In this document: positions 42,773 to 52,088 of the stretch, one piece after another
Numbering within the stretch: the first letter of the stretch is position 1
Layout of the letters: each line of letters starts with the position of its first letter
DNA from: Paenibacillus sp. FSL K6-1096
GTDB taxonomy: Bacteria > Bacillota > Bacilli > Paenibacillales > Paenibacillaceae
Direction of reading: 5' to 3'
Assembly (NCBI RefSeq): GCF_037977055.1
Contig: NZ_CP150274.1
Coordinates: forward strand, 3,596,001-3,660,000
DNA length: 64,000 bases
The notes under the pieces: generated by a model
Seen by the model: the letters and a program-made list of their open reading frames with translations, nothing else
What the model was told of the DNA's origin: nothing
The model's database searches: none
Made by a program: the position numbers and the translations under genes

Positions 42773-44626
42773 CTACTGTTCTACCACACTTCCCCCCAAA
42801 AAGGAACCGCCCGCAGCGCAATATCCATCCTTCCCCTGTTCCGCGAACTTATTGATATCCTCCGCAATGAAGCCCAGCGCCTCCCGCCAGAAATCGAGGG
42901 AATGCACATCAATATCCATCAGCTTCGCGGCATCCGCGATACTCCGGGTACTGGTTGCTGTGAGGAACTGCTCATAACGGCTCACGAACGCCTTCCCCTG
43001 CTTCTTATACTGGGCGTACAGGCCCTTGGAGAATAGCAGTCCGAAGGAATACGGGAAGTTCAGGAACTCATTGCCTGCCATATAATACCCGGCCTTGCTG
43101 ATCCACTGGTAAGGATGAATAGAGCCCGGCAGCACACTGTCCCCGTAAACAGCTTCCATCGACTCCAGCATCAGCGCATTCAGTTCCTCCACCGTTAAGG
43201 GACCGGATGTCCTGCGGGCGTATAACCCGCTTTCGAAGCAATATCTGGCATAAAAGTCCACAATATAATACCCGGCGTCTGAAAGACTCCGTTCCAGAAT
43301 GGCATCCGCCTCTTCGTCGGGCAGGGATTGCAGCAATTCATAATTAACCAAGCTCTCGCAAAAAATCGACGCTGTCTCCGCAATCGGCACCGGATAATCC
43401 ATATTGACCATACTTAATCCGGCAAGGCGGCTGCTGTGGTACGCATGTCCGATCTCGTGGGCCAGCACGCTCACATCTATATAATGACCATGGAAGCTTG
43501 TGATAATCCGGCTCTCTCCCAGCGGTGCAATATCGACACACATCCCGAAGTTGCCCTTGCCGCTGCGCGGCTCGGCATCAATCCAGTGCTGCCCGAACAC
43601 CTTGCGGGCGAAGCCGCCCAGCTCCGGACTGAACCTGTCGAAGCCTGCAATAATGATCGCTTGGGCCTCAGCATAGGTGATGCGGGCCGAAGCTTCCTCC
43701 CCAATAGGTGCAAAAACATCCCAAAACGGCAGCCTCCCTCCCTCGTGCCCCAAGCGTTCTGCCTTGCTGGCATAATACCGCTGAAAGGCCGGCAGGCTCT
43801 CCCGGATCGCCTGAAGCATCACCTCCAGCGTCTCTTGGTCCATCCGCGAGGCGTCCAGCACCTTATGCAGCGGCGAGGCATAGCCTCTTAGCTCATAGAC
43901 CGCCGTAGCCTCGCCGCTTACCGCATTCAGACAGGCAGCACTCTGTTCAGCTACACTGCGGCAGGCCTCGTGTTCCGCTTGAGACGCAGCCCGCCGCACC
44001 GCAGGATCGGGATCATAGACGAGATTACGCAGCTCCGCCAGCGTTACCTTACGGGTCTCCTCCCCCAGCACCATATCGGTGCGCAGGGTAGACAGCGTCT
44101 GCATGTACAACCGCTCCCAGGCTTTGGAGCCGGTGCTCTGCAGCCGGGCAATTACCGCTTCGCCCTCTCCGCTAAGCATATGCTGTGAGCGGCTCTTTAA
44201 TCCGCGCAGGTAGAAGCCATGCTGCTCCAGATATGCACTGGACCGGATGCTCTGCTCCAGCTCATCCGCACTTACCGCAGCCAGCCATTTGCTGAAGCTG
44301 ACCAGCACTTCGCCCGCACCATAGTTGATCTCCTCCAGCCCGTCCATCAGCCGGACGGCCTCGGTGCAGTCACTGTCCGCACTGAACCTTAACTCCGCAT
44401 AACTGAACAGGCGTAAATAGATCTGCAGATAAGCATTATATTGGCTCAGGAATTGTTCCATCACTCCGGCAGCCGCTCTTCCGGTATTCCTCTGCTGCGC
44501 CGCCGCCCATGCTCCCAGCTCCCCGGCCAGCGTCTCTGCTTGCACCCGGTCCTGCTGAAGCTGCTCCGACTCGAAGGAGGGATAGATGCCTTCCAGATCC
44601 CATGTTAATTCGCATGTTGATTCCAT
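42773..44626 (-). CDS. pepF: M3 family oligoendopeptidase F
   Basis: 617 residues. Zinc motif HEIGHAYHSSRL around residue 390, with the third ligand Glu in ASIFCESLVNYELL. N-terminal helical lid (QLQQDRVQAETLAGELGAW). Cytosolic; cleaves short peptides and may act on signalling peptides. RBS AAGGAGAGG about 7 nt upstream. Single gene ending 44 nt before the CxxH/CxxC gene. Confidence 0.92.
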   Translation of the reverse strand: MESTCELTWDLEGIYPSFESEQLQQDRVQAETLAGELGAWAAAQQRNTGRAAAGVMEQFLSQYNAYLQIYLRLFSYAELRFSADSDCTEAVRLMDGLEEINYGAGEVLVSFSKWLAAVSADELEQSIRSSAYLEQHGFYLRGLKSRSQHMLSGEGEAVIARLQSTGSKAWERLYMQTLSTLRTDMVLGEETRKVTLAELRNLVYDPDPAVRRAASQAEHEACRSVAEQSAACLNAVSGEATAVYELRGYASPLHKVLDASRMDQETLEVMLQAIRESLPAFQRYYASKAERLGHEGGRLPFWDVFAPIGEEASARITYAEAQAIIIAGFDRFSPELGGFARKVFGQHWIDAEPRSGKGNFGMCVDIAPLGESRIITSFHGHYIDVSVLAHEIGHAYHSSRLAGLSMVNMDYPVPIAETASIFCESLVNYELLQSLPDEEADAILERSLSDAGYYIVDFYARYCFESGLYARRTSGPLTVEELNALMLESMEAVYGDSVLPGSIHPYQWISKAGYYMAGNEFLNFPYSFGLLFSKGLYAQYKKQGKAFVSRYEQFLTATSTRSIADAAKLMDIDVHSLDFWREALGFIAEDINKFAEQGKDGYCAAGGSFLGGSVVEQ

Positions 44627-44995
44627 TGATTAACCTCTCCTTATTCATAATCGCAGGAGCTCTCCGTTATCACATGCTTCCACCCCGTTCACTGACCCAT
44701 TTCCAGGATCGACCAATTAAGTGTACCTTAATTTCGCGGGTTTGTCCCATCGACCTGGCGCTTACGCAGAATGTATTCGGTTTTTCGAATACATCTGATC
44801 CACACGCCCACACAACGCCAAATGTATTTGGTTTTTCGATTTCATTCGGCCCGCACCCCCTCGCACCTGCCTATTGTAATCGGTTTTTCGATTTCATTCG
44901 GCCCACGCGCAAAAAAGCCCTCCCCGCCCCTAACTGGGCAGAAAGAGCTTCTTCCGTCGTACTTACACTTGCCTCGGCTCCAGACCTAGCCGTTA
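44627..44995. other. 369-bp intergenic region
   Basis: Holds the pepF promoter region, the three-copy spaced repeat at 44772-44910, and a weak GC-rich hairpin with a T-run near 44911-44940 that may end the cyd transcript. No gene is recognised. Confidence 0.6.
44772..44910. repeat. Three imperfect repeats at 51-52-bp spacing
   Basis: Units begin at 44772, 44823 and 44875, each with TGTA(T/A)T(C/T)(G)GTTTTTCGA followed by a 3' part such as TTCATTCGGCCC. The first unit holds a perfect hairpin TGTATTCG-GTTTTT-CGAATACA. Units 2 and 3 share TTTTTCGATTTCATTCGGCC exactly. Short interspersed repeat; role unknown. Confidence 0.7.
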
Positions 44996-46774
44996 CTAAC
45001 CGTCCGCATCCAGAACTTGCCCCGGCCGGTCCAGTTCATACAGCTTGCGGTAACGCGGCTGCGTCGCCAGCAGCTCGGCATGGGTGCCGCGCATCTCGAC
45101 CTGGCCGTTCTCCATGAAGATCACCTCATCCATCTGCTCGGCGCCGACCAGATGATGCGTGACCCAGATCAGCGTCTTGCCCGCCATCGCCTCGAACATG
45201 GTAGCCAGCAGCTCGCGCTCCGTACGCGGGTCAAGGCCCACCGTCGGCTCATCCAGCACAACCACCGGCGTATTCTGCAGCAGAATACGGGCCAGGGCGA
45301 TGCGCTGGCGCTCCCCGCCGGAGAAGCGCTGACCCGCCTCCCGTACCGGCGTGTCATAGCCCTCCGGCAGCGAGGAGATCAGCGCATCCAGCTTCGCCAG
45401 CTCCGCCGCCTGCCGGACCGCAGCGTCCGAAGCCCCCGGGTTCCCGAGCCGGATATTGTTCGCCACCGTCGTGTCGAACAGATGCGGGCTCTGGTTCAGC
45501 ACCGCGATGAGTTGCGGAATCCGCTCACCGTATGCCGCCGCGTCAATGCCGTTAATCGTCACAGACCCGCTGGTCGGCGTAATCACGCCCTGGACCAGCT
45601 TGAGCAGTGTCGATTTGCCGGCCCCGCTGCGGCCGATTACGGCGACCTTGCGCCCCTGCGGCAGCGCCAGGTCCAGCCCCAGAACCGAGAAGTCGTGGCC
45701 CGCCGCATAGCGGTAACCCGCCGACTTCAGTACAATCCAGGCCTGCCCGCTGGCCTGGATGGCCTCCACAGCAGCTGCCGCCTCCGCAACTCCGGCGGCA
45801 TCCGCCAGCGGCGCAGTCCCCGCCGCCGCTTCCACGCCGTCCAGGCGCTCCAGCGAATTCCGGTACTGCGGAATCCGCTCCACGGCCTCGGACACGGGCA
45901 GGAAGGCATCCGCGACCGGGAATACCACCAGCACGAACGCAGCAATCAGCGTTCCGGCGATGGCTCCGTCAGCGTACTGGCCGCCTGCCCAGTAGAGCAG
46001 CGACAACACGCCCAGGCCGACCACAGCCTGGCCGATGAACATGCGCACGCGCGCCCAGCGGCGCAGCGCACTATCGGTGCGGGCAACAGCCTGCTCGTCG
46101 GCCTCATAGGTGTCAACGAACTGGCGCTGCCGTCCGCTGATTACCCAATCGCCTAGGCCGAGGACGGCATCGGTCAGCTTCTGGTACAGCCGGTTGCGCT
46201 GCTGCTTCACCTCGCGCTGGCGCTTCTGGGTCAGCAGCAGGGAGATCAGCGGCAGAACGGCAACCAGCACCAGCATGTACAGCCCCATCAGCAGGGCGAA
46301 GGCCCAGTCGAAGGTTCCCAGCGCAATCACCGCCGCGCCATAGATCAGCAGCGCGATGATACTTGGGAAGACCGTGCGCAGGTACACATTCTGCAGATGC
46401 TCGATATCATCGGCCAGCATTCCGAGCAGATCGCCGGTCCGGAAGCGCGAGGACAGCAGCAGGGCCTGCGGCTCCAGCAGATGATACAGCCGGACCCGCA
46501 TCTTCGACAGGATACGCAGAATCGTGTCATGCCCGACCAGCCGCTCCACATAATGGATGACAGCCCGGCTGGTCCCGAAGGTACGGACGCCGACAATCGG
46601 CACATAGATCATCAGGATATTTTCCGGCGGAATGGAAGCCTTCGAGATCAGGAAGCCCGAGGTATACATCAGCGAGGACGCCGAGAACACGGTCAAAGCG
46701 CCCAACACAACAATTAACACGAACCGCCAGAAATAAGCGGCAGAATAGGGAGCAAACCATCCGTCACGTTTCAA
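44996..46774 (-). CDS. cydC: Thiol reductant ABC exporter subunit CydC
   Basis: 592 residues. Six membrane segments, then an ATPase domain with Walker A VIGRSGAGKSTLLKL, signature FSGGERQRIALARILLQ and Walker B VVVLDEPTVGLD. With CydD it exports cysteine/glutathione-type thiols and is required for cytochrome bd assembly. Starts at a TTG that overlaps the cydD stop (TTGA). Fourth gene of cydABCD. Confidence 0.92.
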   Translation of the reverse strand: MKRDGWFAPYSAAYFWRFVLIVVLGALTVFSASSLMYTSGFLISKASIPPENILMIYVPIVGVRTFGTSRAVIHYVERLVGHDTILRILSKMRVRLYHLLEPQALLLSSRFRTGDLLGMLADDIEHLQNVYLRTVFPSIIALLIYGAAVIALGTFDWAFALLMGLYMLVLVAVLPLISLLLTQKRQREVKQQRNRLYQKLTDAVLGLGDWVISGRQRQFVDTYEADEQAVARTDSALRRWARVRMFIGQAVVGLGVLSLLYWAGGQYADGAIAGTLIAAFVLVVFPVADAFLPVSEAVERIPQYRNSLERLDGVEAAAGTAPLADAAGVAEAAAAVEAIQASGQAWIVLKSAGYRYAAGHDFSVLGLDLALPQGRKVAVIGRSGAGKSTLLKLVQGVITPTSGSVTINGIDAAAYGERIPQLIAVLNQSPHLFDTTVANNIRLGNPGASDAAVRQAAELAKLDALISSLPEGYDTPVREAGQRFSGGERQRIALARILLQNTPVVVLDEPTVGLDPRTERELLATMFEAMAGKTLIWVTHHLVGAEQMDEVIFMENGQVEMRGTHAELLATQPRYRKLYELDRPGQVLDADG

Positions 46775-48525
46775 TGGATTCCCTCCAGTTGACTCTGAAT
46801 CAGCCCATAGTAGACACCCTTGCGGGCAATCAGCTCGCGGTGCGTGCCTGTCTCGGCTACCCGCCCCTGCTGCATGACGACAATCAGATCCATATCGGTC
46901 ATCCAGTGCAGGCGGTGCGTAGCCAGGAACACCAGCTTGCCCTCGAACAGCGGCAGCATCGTCTCCTTAAGCTCGTATTCGGTCTCAATGTCCAGATGGG
47001 CCGTCGGCTCATCCAGCAGCATTACCGGGCGGCGGCTCAGCAGTGCCCGGGCCAGCGCCACGCGCTGCTCCTGCCCCCCGCTGAACGACCGTCCGCCTCC
47101 GCCGATCATCTCGTTCAAGCCATCGGGCAGCGAGGATACCAGCTTCGACAGTCCGGCAGCGTTCAGAGCAGCTTCAACCGCCTCTTCCGAAGCCTCCGGG
47201 TAATAGAACCGTACATTATCCGCCAGTGTTCTGCTGAAGATATACGGGCGCTGCGGAATGTAGGCCGTCTGCTTGCGCCACTGCTCATCCGTAAGCGCAC
47301 TGACCCGGCTTCCGTTAATGCTGACCGTGCCGGACGTAGGATGCAGGAAGCCGCCCAGGATATCGACCAGCGTAGATTTTCCTGCCCCGCTCTCCCCGAT
47401 AATCCCAACCTTGGCATAGCCGCTGAAGGCAAGGCTCACCTCCTCCAGTGACGCTGCCCCCTCCGCTTCATGCTTCATTCCTACGGCATCAAGCCTCAGT
47501 GCACTGCTATTGTTCCACGTGAAAAAGCTCCCCGCCGGATCTCCGCCCACGCCGTCTCCAAGCTCCAGCACCTTAGCCTGCACCGTCTCCCGGTCGATAA
47601 TGCTCTTCATGGCTTCCCCGGCCTCCTTGCCGTCCAGTGTAGCATGGAAGTCTGCACCCACGAGCCGCACCGGCAGGAAATATTCCGGCGCCAGAATCAG
47701 AATCGTCAGCCCGGTCACCAGTGTCATCTGCTCATTGACCAGACGCAGGCCAAGACTTACCGCGACCGAAGCGACGGACAGCATGGTGAAGAAGTCCATG
47801 GCGAAGGAAGACAGGAAGGCTACGCGCAGGGTACGCATCGTGGCCGAGCGGTAGCGGTCGCTGACTGCGGCAATGCTCTCGCTGTGGCTGCGGCTGCGGC
47901 CCAGGAACTTCAGTGTCTCCAGGCCGCGCAGTGAATCCACGAAGTGGTTCGATAAGGTGCGGTAGGATTTCAGCTGGCGGTCCATCTGCTTGCGGGCCGT
48001 CATGCCGATCAGAATCATGAACACAATGATGATCGGCATCGTTAAGGTAAGAATAACACCGCTGGAGGTATCCTGAGTGTACACATAGACCAGCAGCAGA
48101 GCGGGGGTCACCGCCATGCCGACCATCCGGGGAATAATCAGCTCCAGATAAGTGCGGAACTTGGTAACGCCTTCGAGCACTAAGGTGACCACATGTCCTG
48201 TTCCCCGGTCGTAAGCCAGTCGCGGTCCCAGCTGGAACAGCTTATCCATCATCTGTCTGCGCATGCTGCTTCCGGTCGCTTCCGCGAAGCGGTAAGCCGC
48301 CCGGCTCATCAGCAGGGCACAGGCATGACGCACGAGAAAAGCAAGAAGGAACAAGAGCGCTTTAGCCCCTTGTTCCTTCAGCGGTTCTCCCGCAAACAGC
48401 GCAGAGACAACTTCCGCCAGCGACTTCGCCAGCAGAAGAATGGACAGGCTTTGCACCAGGGTAAGGAAGCCAACCAGCACGAAGACAGGCTTTACTCCTT
48501 TATACCCAAGCAAATTTTTATCCAT
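46771..48525 (-). CDS. cydD: Thiol reductant ABC exporter subunit CydD
   Basis: 584 residues. Membrane domain (VFVLVGFLTLVQSLSILLLA at the start), then Walker A IIGESGAGKSTLVDIL, signature FSGGQEQRVALARALLS, Walker B VMLLDEPTAHLD. Partner of CydC. Its start codon shares one base with the cydB stop (TAATG). Confidence 0.92.
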   Translation of the reverse strand: MDKNLLGYKGVKPVFVLVGFLTLVQSLSILLLAKSLAEVVSALFAGEPLKEQGAKALLFLLAFLVRHACALLMSRAAYRFAEATGSSMRRQMMDKLFQLGPRLAYDRGTGHVVTLVLEGVTKFRTYLELIIPRMVGMAVTPALLLVYVYTQDTSSGVILTLTMPIIIVFMILIGMTARKQMDRQLKSYRTLSNHFVDSLRGLETLKFLGRSRSHSESIAAVSDRYRSATMRTLRVAFLSSFAMDFFTMLSVASVAVSLGLRLVNEQMTLVTGLTILILAPEYFLPVRLVGADFHATLDGKEAGEAMKSIIDRETVQAKVLELGDGVGGDPAGSFFTWNNSSALRLDAVGMKHEAEGAASLEEVSLAFSGYAKVGIIGESGAGKSTLVDILGGFLHPTSGTVSINGSRVSALTDEQWRKQTAYIPQRPYIFSRTLADNVRFYYPEASEEAVEAALNAAGLSKLVSSLPDGLNEMIGGGGRSFSGGQEQRVALARALLSRRPVMLLDEPTAHLDIETEYELKETMLPLFEGKLVFLATHRLHWMTDMDLIVVMQQGRVAETGTHRELIARKGVYYGLIQSQLEGIH

Positions 48526-49541
48526 TAGTATTCAAGATGCTCCTTCTCATGAACCCGTTTGTGGAAGATGAAATAACTCCAGATCTGATAGCCCAGCACG
48601 AACGGCAGCAGGGTCAGCGCAACAATCGTCATCACCTTCAGCGAATAAGGGCCGGAGGCCGCATTCGTGATCGTCAGGTTGAATGCCTGATCCAGCGAGC
48701 TGATCATCACCCGCGGGAACAAGCCGATGAAGATCGAGGCCACCGACAGCGCCATCACCGCGCCGGTCATTCCGAAGGCATAGCCGTCCTTCTTCTTGCT
48801 CATGAAGTATCCGGCCAGCAGGTAAGCAGCAACACCGAGCACTACGACAATCCACAGCAGCACGCCGCGCTTGTCGAAGATGTCTGTCATGGTGTAGGTC
48901 ATAATAACGAAGGCTACCAGCAGCACCGCGAGCGGGATCAGCAGCTTCCGGGCCAGCTTGCGTGCCCGTTCCTGCAGATCGCCAATGGTGCGGAGCGTGG
49001 TGAACATCAGCCCGTGAACCAGACACATCAGCACGACTGTAATACCGGCAACAACTGTATATCCGTTAACAATATCGAAGAATCCGGCATGCATTTCCAT
49101 GTCGCTGCCAATCGGCAAGCCCTTGATGAAGCTGGCGAACACTACAGCGAGCAGGAACGGCGGCAGGAAGCTGCCGAAGAAGATGCAGACATCCCATGTC
49201 TTCACCCATGCCTTGGAATCGCGCTTGCCTCTGAATTCGAAGGCCACACCGCGGGCAATCAGCGCCAGCAGGGCGAACACGAACGGAATATAGAAGCCGC
49301 TGAACAGTGTGGCATACCAATGCGGGAAGGCGGCAAACATCGCCCCGGCGCCTGTAAGCAGCCACACCTCATTCGCATCCCAGAACGGTCCGATCGAGTT
49401 GATCAGTACCCGGCGCTCGGTATCATTTTTGGCCAGAATCTGCGTTTCCATCCCTACGCCGAAGTCGAAGCCTTCCAGGAAGAAGAACCCGACGAACAGC
49501 ACGCCGATCAGCAGAAACCACAGTTCATTAAGAGAAAGCAT
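48525..49541 (-). CDS. cydB: Cytochrome bd ubiquinol oxidase subunit II
   Basis: 338 residues, nine or so membrane segments; ELWFLLIGVLFVGFFFLEGF and RRVLINSIGPFWDANEVWL are diagnostic of CydB. Forms the bd oxidase with CydA, reducing oxygen at low tension. The start is the ATG at 49541 with AAGGAGGG upstream, inside the end of cydA (14-bp overlap). Confidence 0.95.
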   Translation of the reverse strand: MLSLNELWFLLIGVLFVGFFFLEGFDFGVGMETQILAKNDTERRVLINSIGPFWDANEVWLLTGAGAMFAAFPHWYATLFSGFYIPFVFALLALIARGVAFEFRGKRDSKAWVKTWDVCIFFGSFLPPFLLAVVFASFIKGLPIGSDMEMHAGFFDIVNGYTVVAGITVVLMCLVHGLMFTTLRTIGDLQERARKLARKLLIPLAVLLVAFVIMTYTMTDIFDKRGVLLWIVVVLGVAAYLLAGYFMSKKKDGYAFGMTGAVMALSVASIFIGLFPRVMISSLDQAFNLTITNAASGPYSLKVMTIVALTLLPFVLGYQIWSYFIFHKRVHEKEHLEY

Positions 49542-50934
49542 GAGTTGATCCCTCCTTGTTATACGGATCGTGGGATTCGCCGTGCTCGTTATCCATCGCA
49601 TACGGGCCTTTGCGGATCACCTTGATGAACAGGCCGACCAGCACCGCACCCAGTATCGCATAGATCGCGGTGAACGAGATCACCGAGAAGAGCACCTGTC
49701 CGCTCGTAATATTAGGCGACACGCTATCCTCTGTAGTCATCAGTCCGAATACCGTCCATGGCTGTCTCCCGATCTCTGTCATAATCCAGCCCGAAGTATT
49801 GGCGATCGGCGGAAGCAGCAGCCCCCAGAACATAAAGCGCATGAACCAGGTATTTGGTTTGTCCAGCTTTTTGCGCCACATAAGGTAGATCGCATATACG
49901 CCAAGTACGATCATCAGCGTGCCTGCCGCAACCATGATCCGGAAGCTCCAGAAGGTTGTTTTGACAGGAGGAATATAATTGCCCGGGCCGTATTCCTGTT
50001 CATATTGGGCCTGCAGCTCATTCATTCCCTTCACTTCACCGGAGAATTTACTGTAGGACAGGAAGCTGAGCAGGTATGGTACCTGAATTTCATTCTTGTT
50101 GGTTTTGTTCACAGTATCAATTGTGGCGAACACGGTCCAAGGAGCCGGGTCTCCGCTCTTGCCCCACAGCCCTTCGGAAGCAGCCATCTTCATCGGCTGG
50201 GTCTCAACCAGGTACTGCGCCTGGGCATGACCGGCAACGGCAACACCGAATGAAGAGATAATGCCCACAATTGCCGCGATTTCAAACGATTTACGGAAGA
50301 AAGAAACCTCCTGCTTCTTCAGCAGCTTGTAAGCACTAATCCCTGTGACCAGGAAAGCGCCTGTAGCATATGCGGCAAGGACGGTGTGCGGAAATTCAAC
50401 CAGCAGCTGGCCGTTCGTAATCAGTGCAAAGATATCATTCATTTCAGCCCGCCCGTTGTTCACTGCGAAGCCTACCGGATGCTGCATGAACGAGTTGGCG
50501 GCGAGAATCCAGAAAGCGGACAGCATCGTGCCGAGGGCAACTAACCAGATCGAGGCCAGATGCACCTTCTTGGATACCTTATCCCAGCCGAAGATCCAGA
50601 TTCCGATGAATGTGGACTCCATGAAGAAGGCCAGCAGCGCTTCAATCGCCAGCGGAGCCCCGAACACATCACCGACGAAGCGGGAATAGTCAGACCAGTT
50701 CATGCCGAACTGGAACTCCTGCAGAATCCCCGTGACGACGCCCACAGCGAAGTTAATCAGGAACAGCTTCCCCCAGAATTGCGCCATTCTTTTGTACTCT
50801 TCATCGCCTTTTCTGACGTACATCGTCTCCATGATGGCAATCAAGAGCGCTAGTCCGATCGATACCGGCACGAAGAAATAATGAAAAATTGTCGTCGACG
50901 CAAATTGTATACGTGACAGCATGACTGTATCCAT
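49528..50934 (-). CDS. cydA: Cytochrome bd ubiquinol oxidase subunit I
   Basis: 468 residues. Haem ligand His in SRIQFASTTIFHYFFVPVS, the second ligand region FMQHPVGF, the haem b558 Met in the region after the Q-loop (APWTVFATIDT), and GRQPWTVFGLMTT. The Q-loop is short, as in Gram-positive CydA. Start ATG 50934 with AAGGAAGGGGAG upstream; the frame to 51003 is not used. First gene of cydABCD, behind two Rex-like sites. Confidence 0.95.
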   Translation of the reverse strand: MDTVMLSRIQFASTTIFHYFFVPVSIGLALLIAIMETMYVRKGDEEYKRMAQFWGKLFLINFAVGVVTGILQEFQFGMNWSDYSRFVGDVFGAPLAIEALLAFFMESTFIGIWIFGWDKVSKKVHLASIWLVALGTMLSAFWILAANSFMQHPVGFAVNNGRAEMNDIFALITNGQLLVEFPHTVLAAYATGAFLVTGISAYKLLKKQEVSFFRKSFEIAAIVGIISSFGVAVAGHAQAQYLVETQPMKMAASEGLWGKSGDPAPWTVFATIDTVNKTNKNEIQVPYLLSFLSYSKFSGEVKGMNELQAQYEQEYGPGNYIPPVKTTFWSFRIMVAAGTLMIVLGVYAIYLMWRKKLDKPNTWFMRFMFWGLLLPPIANTSGWIMTEIGRQPWTVFGLMTTEDSVSPNITSGQVLFSVISFTAIYAILGAVLVGLFIKVIRKGPYAMDNEHGESHDPYNKEGSTHAFS

Positions 50935-50995
50935 GTGTCTCCCCTTCCTTCTCCCTATTGGTACGTCTATTCTGTCAAATTTCAGGCAAGGGCAG

Positions 50996-51064
50996 TGTGA
51001 CAATAATCACATTATACGCCCTGATTTAGCATTAAAATCAATAAATTTGTGACAAATATCACAA
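50996..51064 (-). promoter_or_regulatory. cydA promoter with two Rex-type operators
   Basis: TTGTGACAAATATCACAA (51047-51064) matches the Rex consensus TTGTGA-N6-TCACAA exactly. A second site, TGTGACAATAATCACA (50996-51011), overlaps the start region. A minus-strand TTGATT (51041-51036) and TATAAT (51016-51011) lie between them with a 19-bp spacer. Rex represses when NAD+ exceeds NADH, so the operon should be induced when respiration is limited. Confidence 0.85.
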
Positions 51065-51081
51065 AATCACGTTCATAAAGC

Positions 51082-51109
51082 AAAAAAAATAAGACGGTTT
51101 CACCGTCTT
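51082..51109 (-). terminator. Terminator of the ydjO gene
   Basis: AAGACGGT-GAA-ACCGTCTT on the minus strand, followed by ATTTTTTTT. Separates ydjO from the cyd promoter. Confidence 0.9.
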
Positions 51110-51156
51110 GACATTTGTTCACCTGTATCAGGTCTTGGCTCATAAAGGTTATGGGT

Positions 51157-51387
51157 CTAGGTAATGGAAATACCTTTCTTAAGCGATTTGAGATCGCCAT
51201 TTGAATTAAGCAATTGCGGCAGCATCTTCATGCTGCGGGCCATCGGAGAATGGCAGAGAGGACATTCAGGCGCATGTTCAAAAGAGAAATTGTCCCTCAT
51301 CCATCCGTTGCATTCATCGTTCGTACAGGCCCAGATTGCGGTGTTTTCTTCAGGTATTTCTTCCAGAGGCTTCTTCCGGTAGTTCAT
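51157..51387 (-). CDS. ydjO: Cold-inducible YdjO-family protein
   Basis: 76 residues. Four cysteines in two CxxxxC/CxxC arrangements (WACTNDECNGWM; APECPLCHSPM) form a probable zinc ribbon, as in YdjO of Bacillus. RBS AAGGAGG 8 nt upstream. It follows a cold-shock protein gene on the same strand with a terminator between, a common pairing. Precise role unknown. Confidence 0.88.
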   Translation of the reverse strand: MNYRKKPLEEIPEENTAIWACTNDECNGWMRDNFSFEHAPECPLCHSPMARSMKMLPQLLNSNGDLKSLKKGISIT

Positions 51388-51453
51388 TGCCGTTCCTCCT
51401 TCCTTTATGCTGCAAGCTGAGGTTACCAGTCTATTCGGTTATGATAAAAAAAG

Positions 51454-51483
51454 ACCGTCCCAACTTTCACAAGCGGGGACGGT
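51454..51483 (-). terminator. Terminator of the cold-shock gene
   Basis: ACCGTCCC / GGGACGGT with a 14-nt loop, then CTTTTTTT on the minus strand (complement of 51446-51453). Confidence 0.88.
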
Positions 51484-51494
51484 TCTTCAATTAA

Positions 51495-51695
51495 TTACAG
51501 TTTTACAACGTTTTCGGCTTGTGGTCCACGGTTGCCTTGAACAACGTTGAATTCAACGCGTTGGCCTTCATCCAAAGTCTTGAAGCCTTCGCCTGTGATA
51601 GCGCTGAAGTGTACGAATACGTCGCTTCCGCCTTCAACTTCGATGAATCCGAATCCTTTTTCTGCGTTGAACCATTTAACTGTACCTGTTTGCAT
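51495..51695 (-). CDS. Cold-shock protein (CspA/CspB family)
   Basis: 66 residues, one cold-shock domain. RNP1 KGFGFIEV and RNP2 VFVHFSAI are intact. Binds single-stranded RNA and DNA and melts mRNA structure in the cold. Start ATG 51695 with GGAGGT about 8 nt upstream. The long AT-rich leader (beyond 51696) is typical of cold-shock mRNAs. Confidence 0.95.
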   Translation of the reverse strand: MQTGTVKWFNAEKGFGFIEVEGGSDVFVHFSAITGEGFKTLDEGQRVEFNVVQGNRGPQAENVVKL

Positions 51696-52088
51696 GTGTG
51701 TTACCTCCACAAATTTAAATTAATATGTTCTTTTTATCTTCAGACAAAGAAAAAATTCACACATTGAAAAAGGTTGTTCCAAGTTGACAGCCCTTTTCAA
51801 TACGAGAATTAGGTATCAATCTGTGTCTGTATAAGTAATTTAATGTTACCACACCTCAATAACAAAGGCAAGCTATCTTATCCTAATTTCTCCGGATTTT
51901 CCCTATTCAGGTCCTGCTCCCAATGTAAGGGCTACCAGACAAACAGACGAACCATAAATCATACTATTCTTTACCCCGTTGCCGCCCTTTTGAAACGGCC
52001 CCGCCCCCTTATTTATTCTTTAAGGGGACGGCTTGAACCGTTTCCTTGATCGTGACTGCTTCACTATTATATACAGGCAATTCCCAAA
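51696..52088. other. 393-bp intergenic region upstream of the cold-shock gene
   Basis: AT-rich 5' leader and promoter region of the cold-shock gene (about 51696-51850), an unremarkable stretch, and the htrA terminator at 52002-52032. No small gene or known RNA is recognised. Confidence 0.55.
52002..52032 (-). terminator. Terminator of htrA
   Basis: CCGTCCCCTTA / TAAGGGGGCGG on the minus strand, 9-nt loop, one mismatch; no strong T-run. Confidence 0.55.

Noticed and set aside
44772..44910. CRISPR array
   Set aside because: Only three imperfect units, spacers partly conserved, no cas genes in the window.
45017..46156. Plus-strand open frame of 379 codons opposite cydC
   Set aside because: Arg/Gln-rich shadow of a clear ABC transporter gene.
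48537..49625. Plus-strand open frame of 362 codons opposite cydB
   Set aside because: His/Gln/Glu-rich shadow; cydB motifs and RBS are on the other strand.
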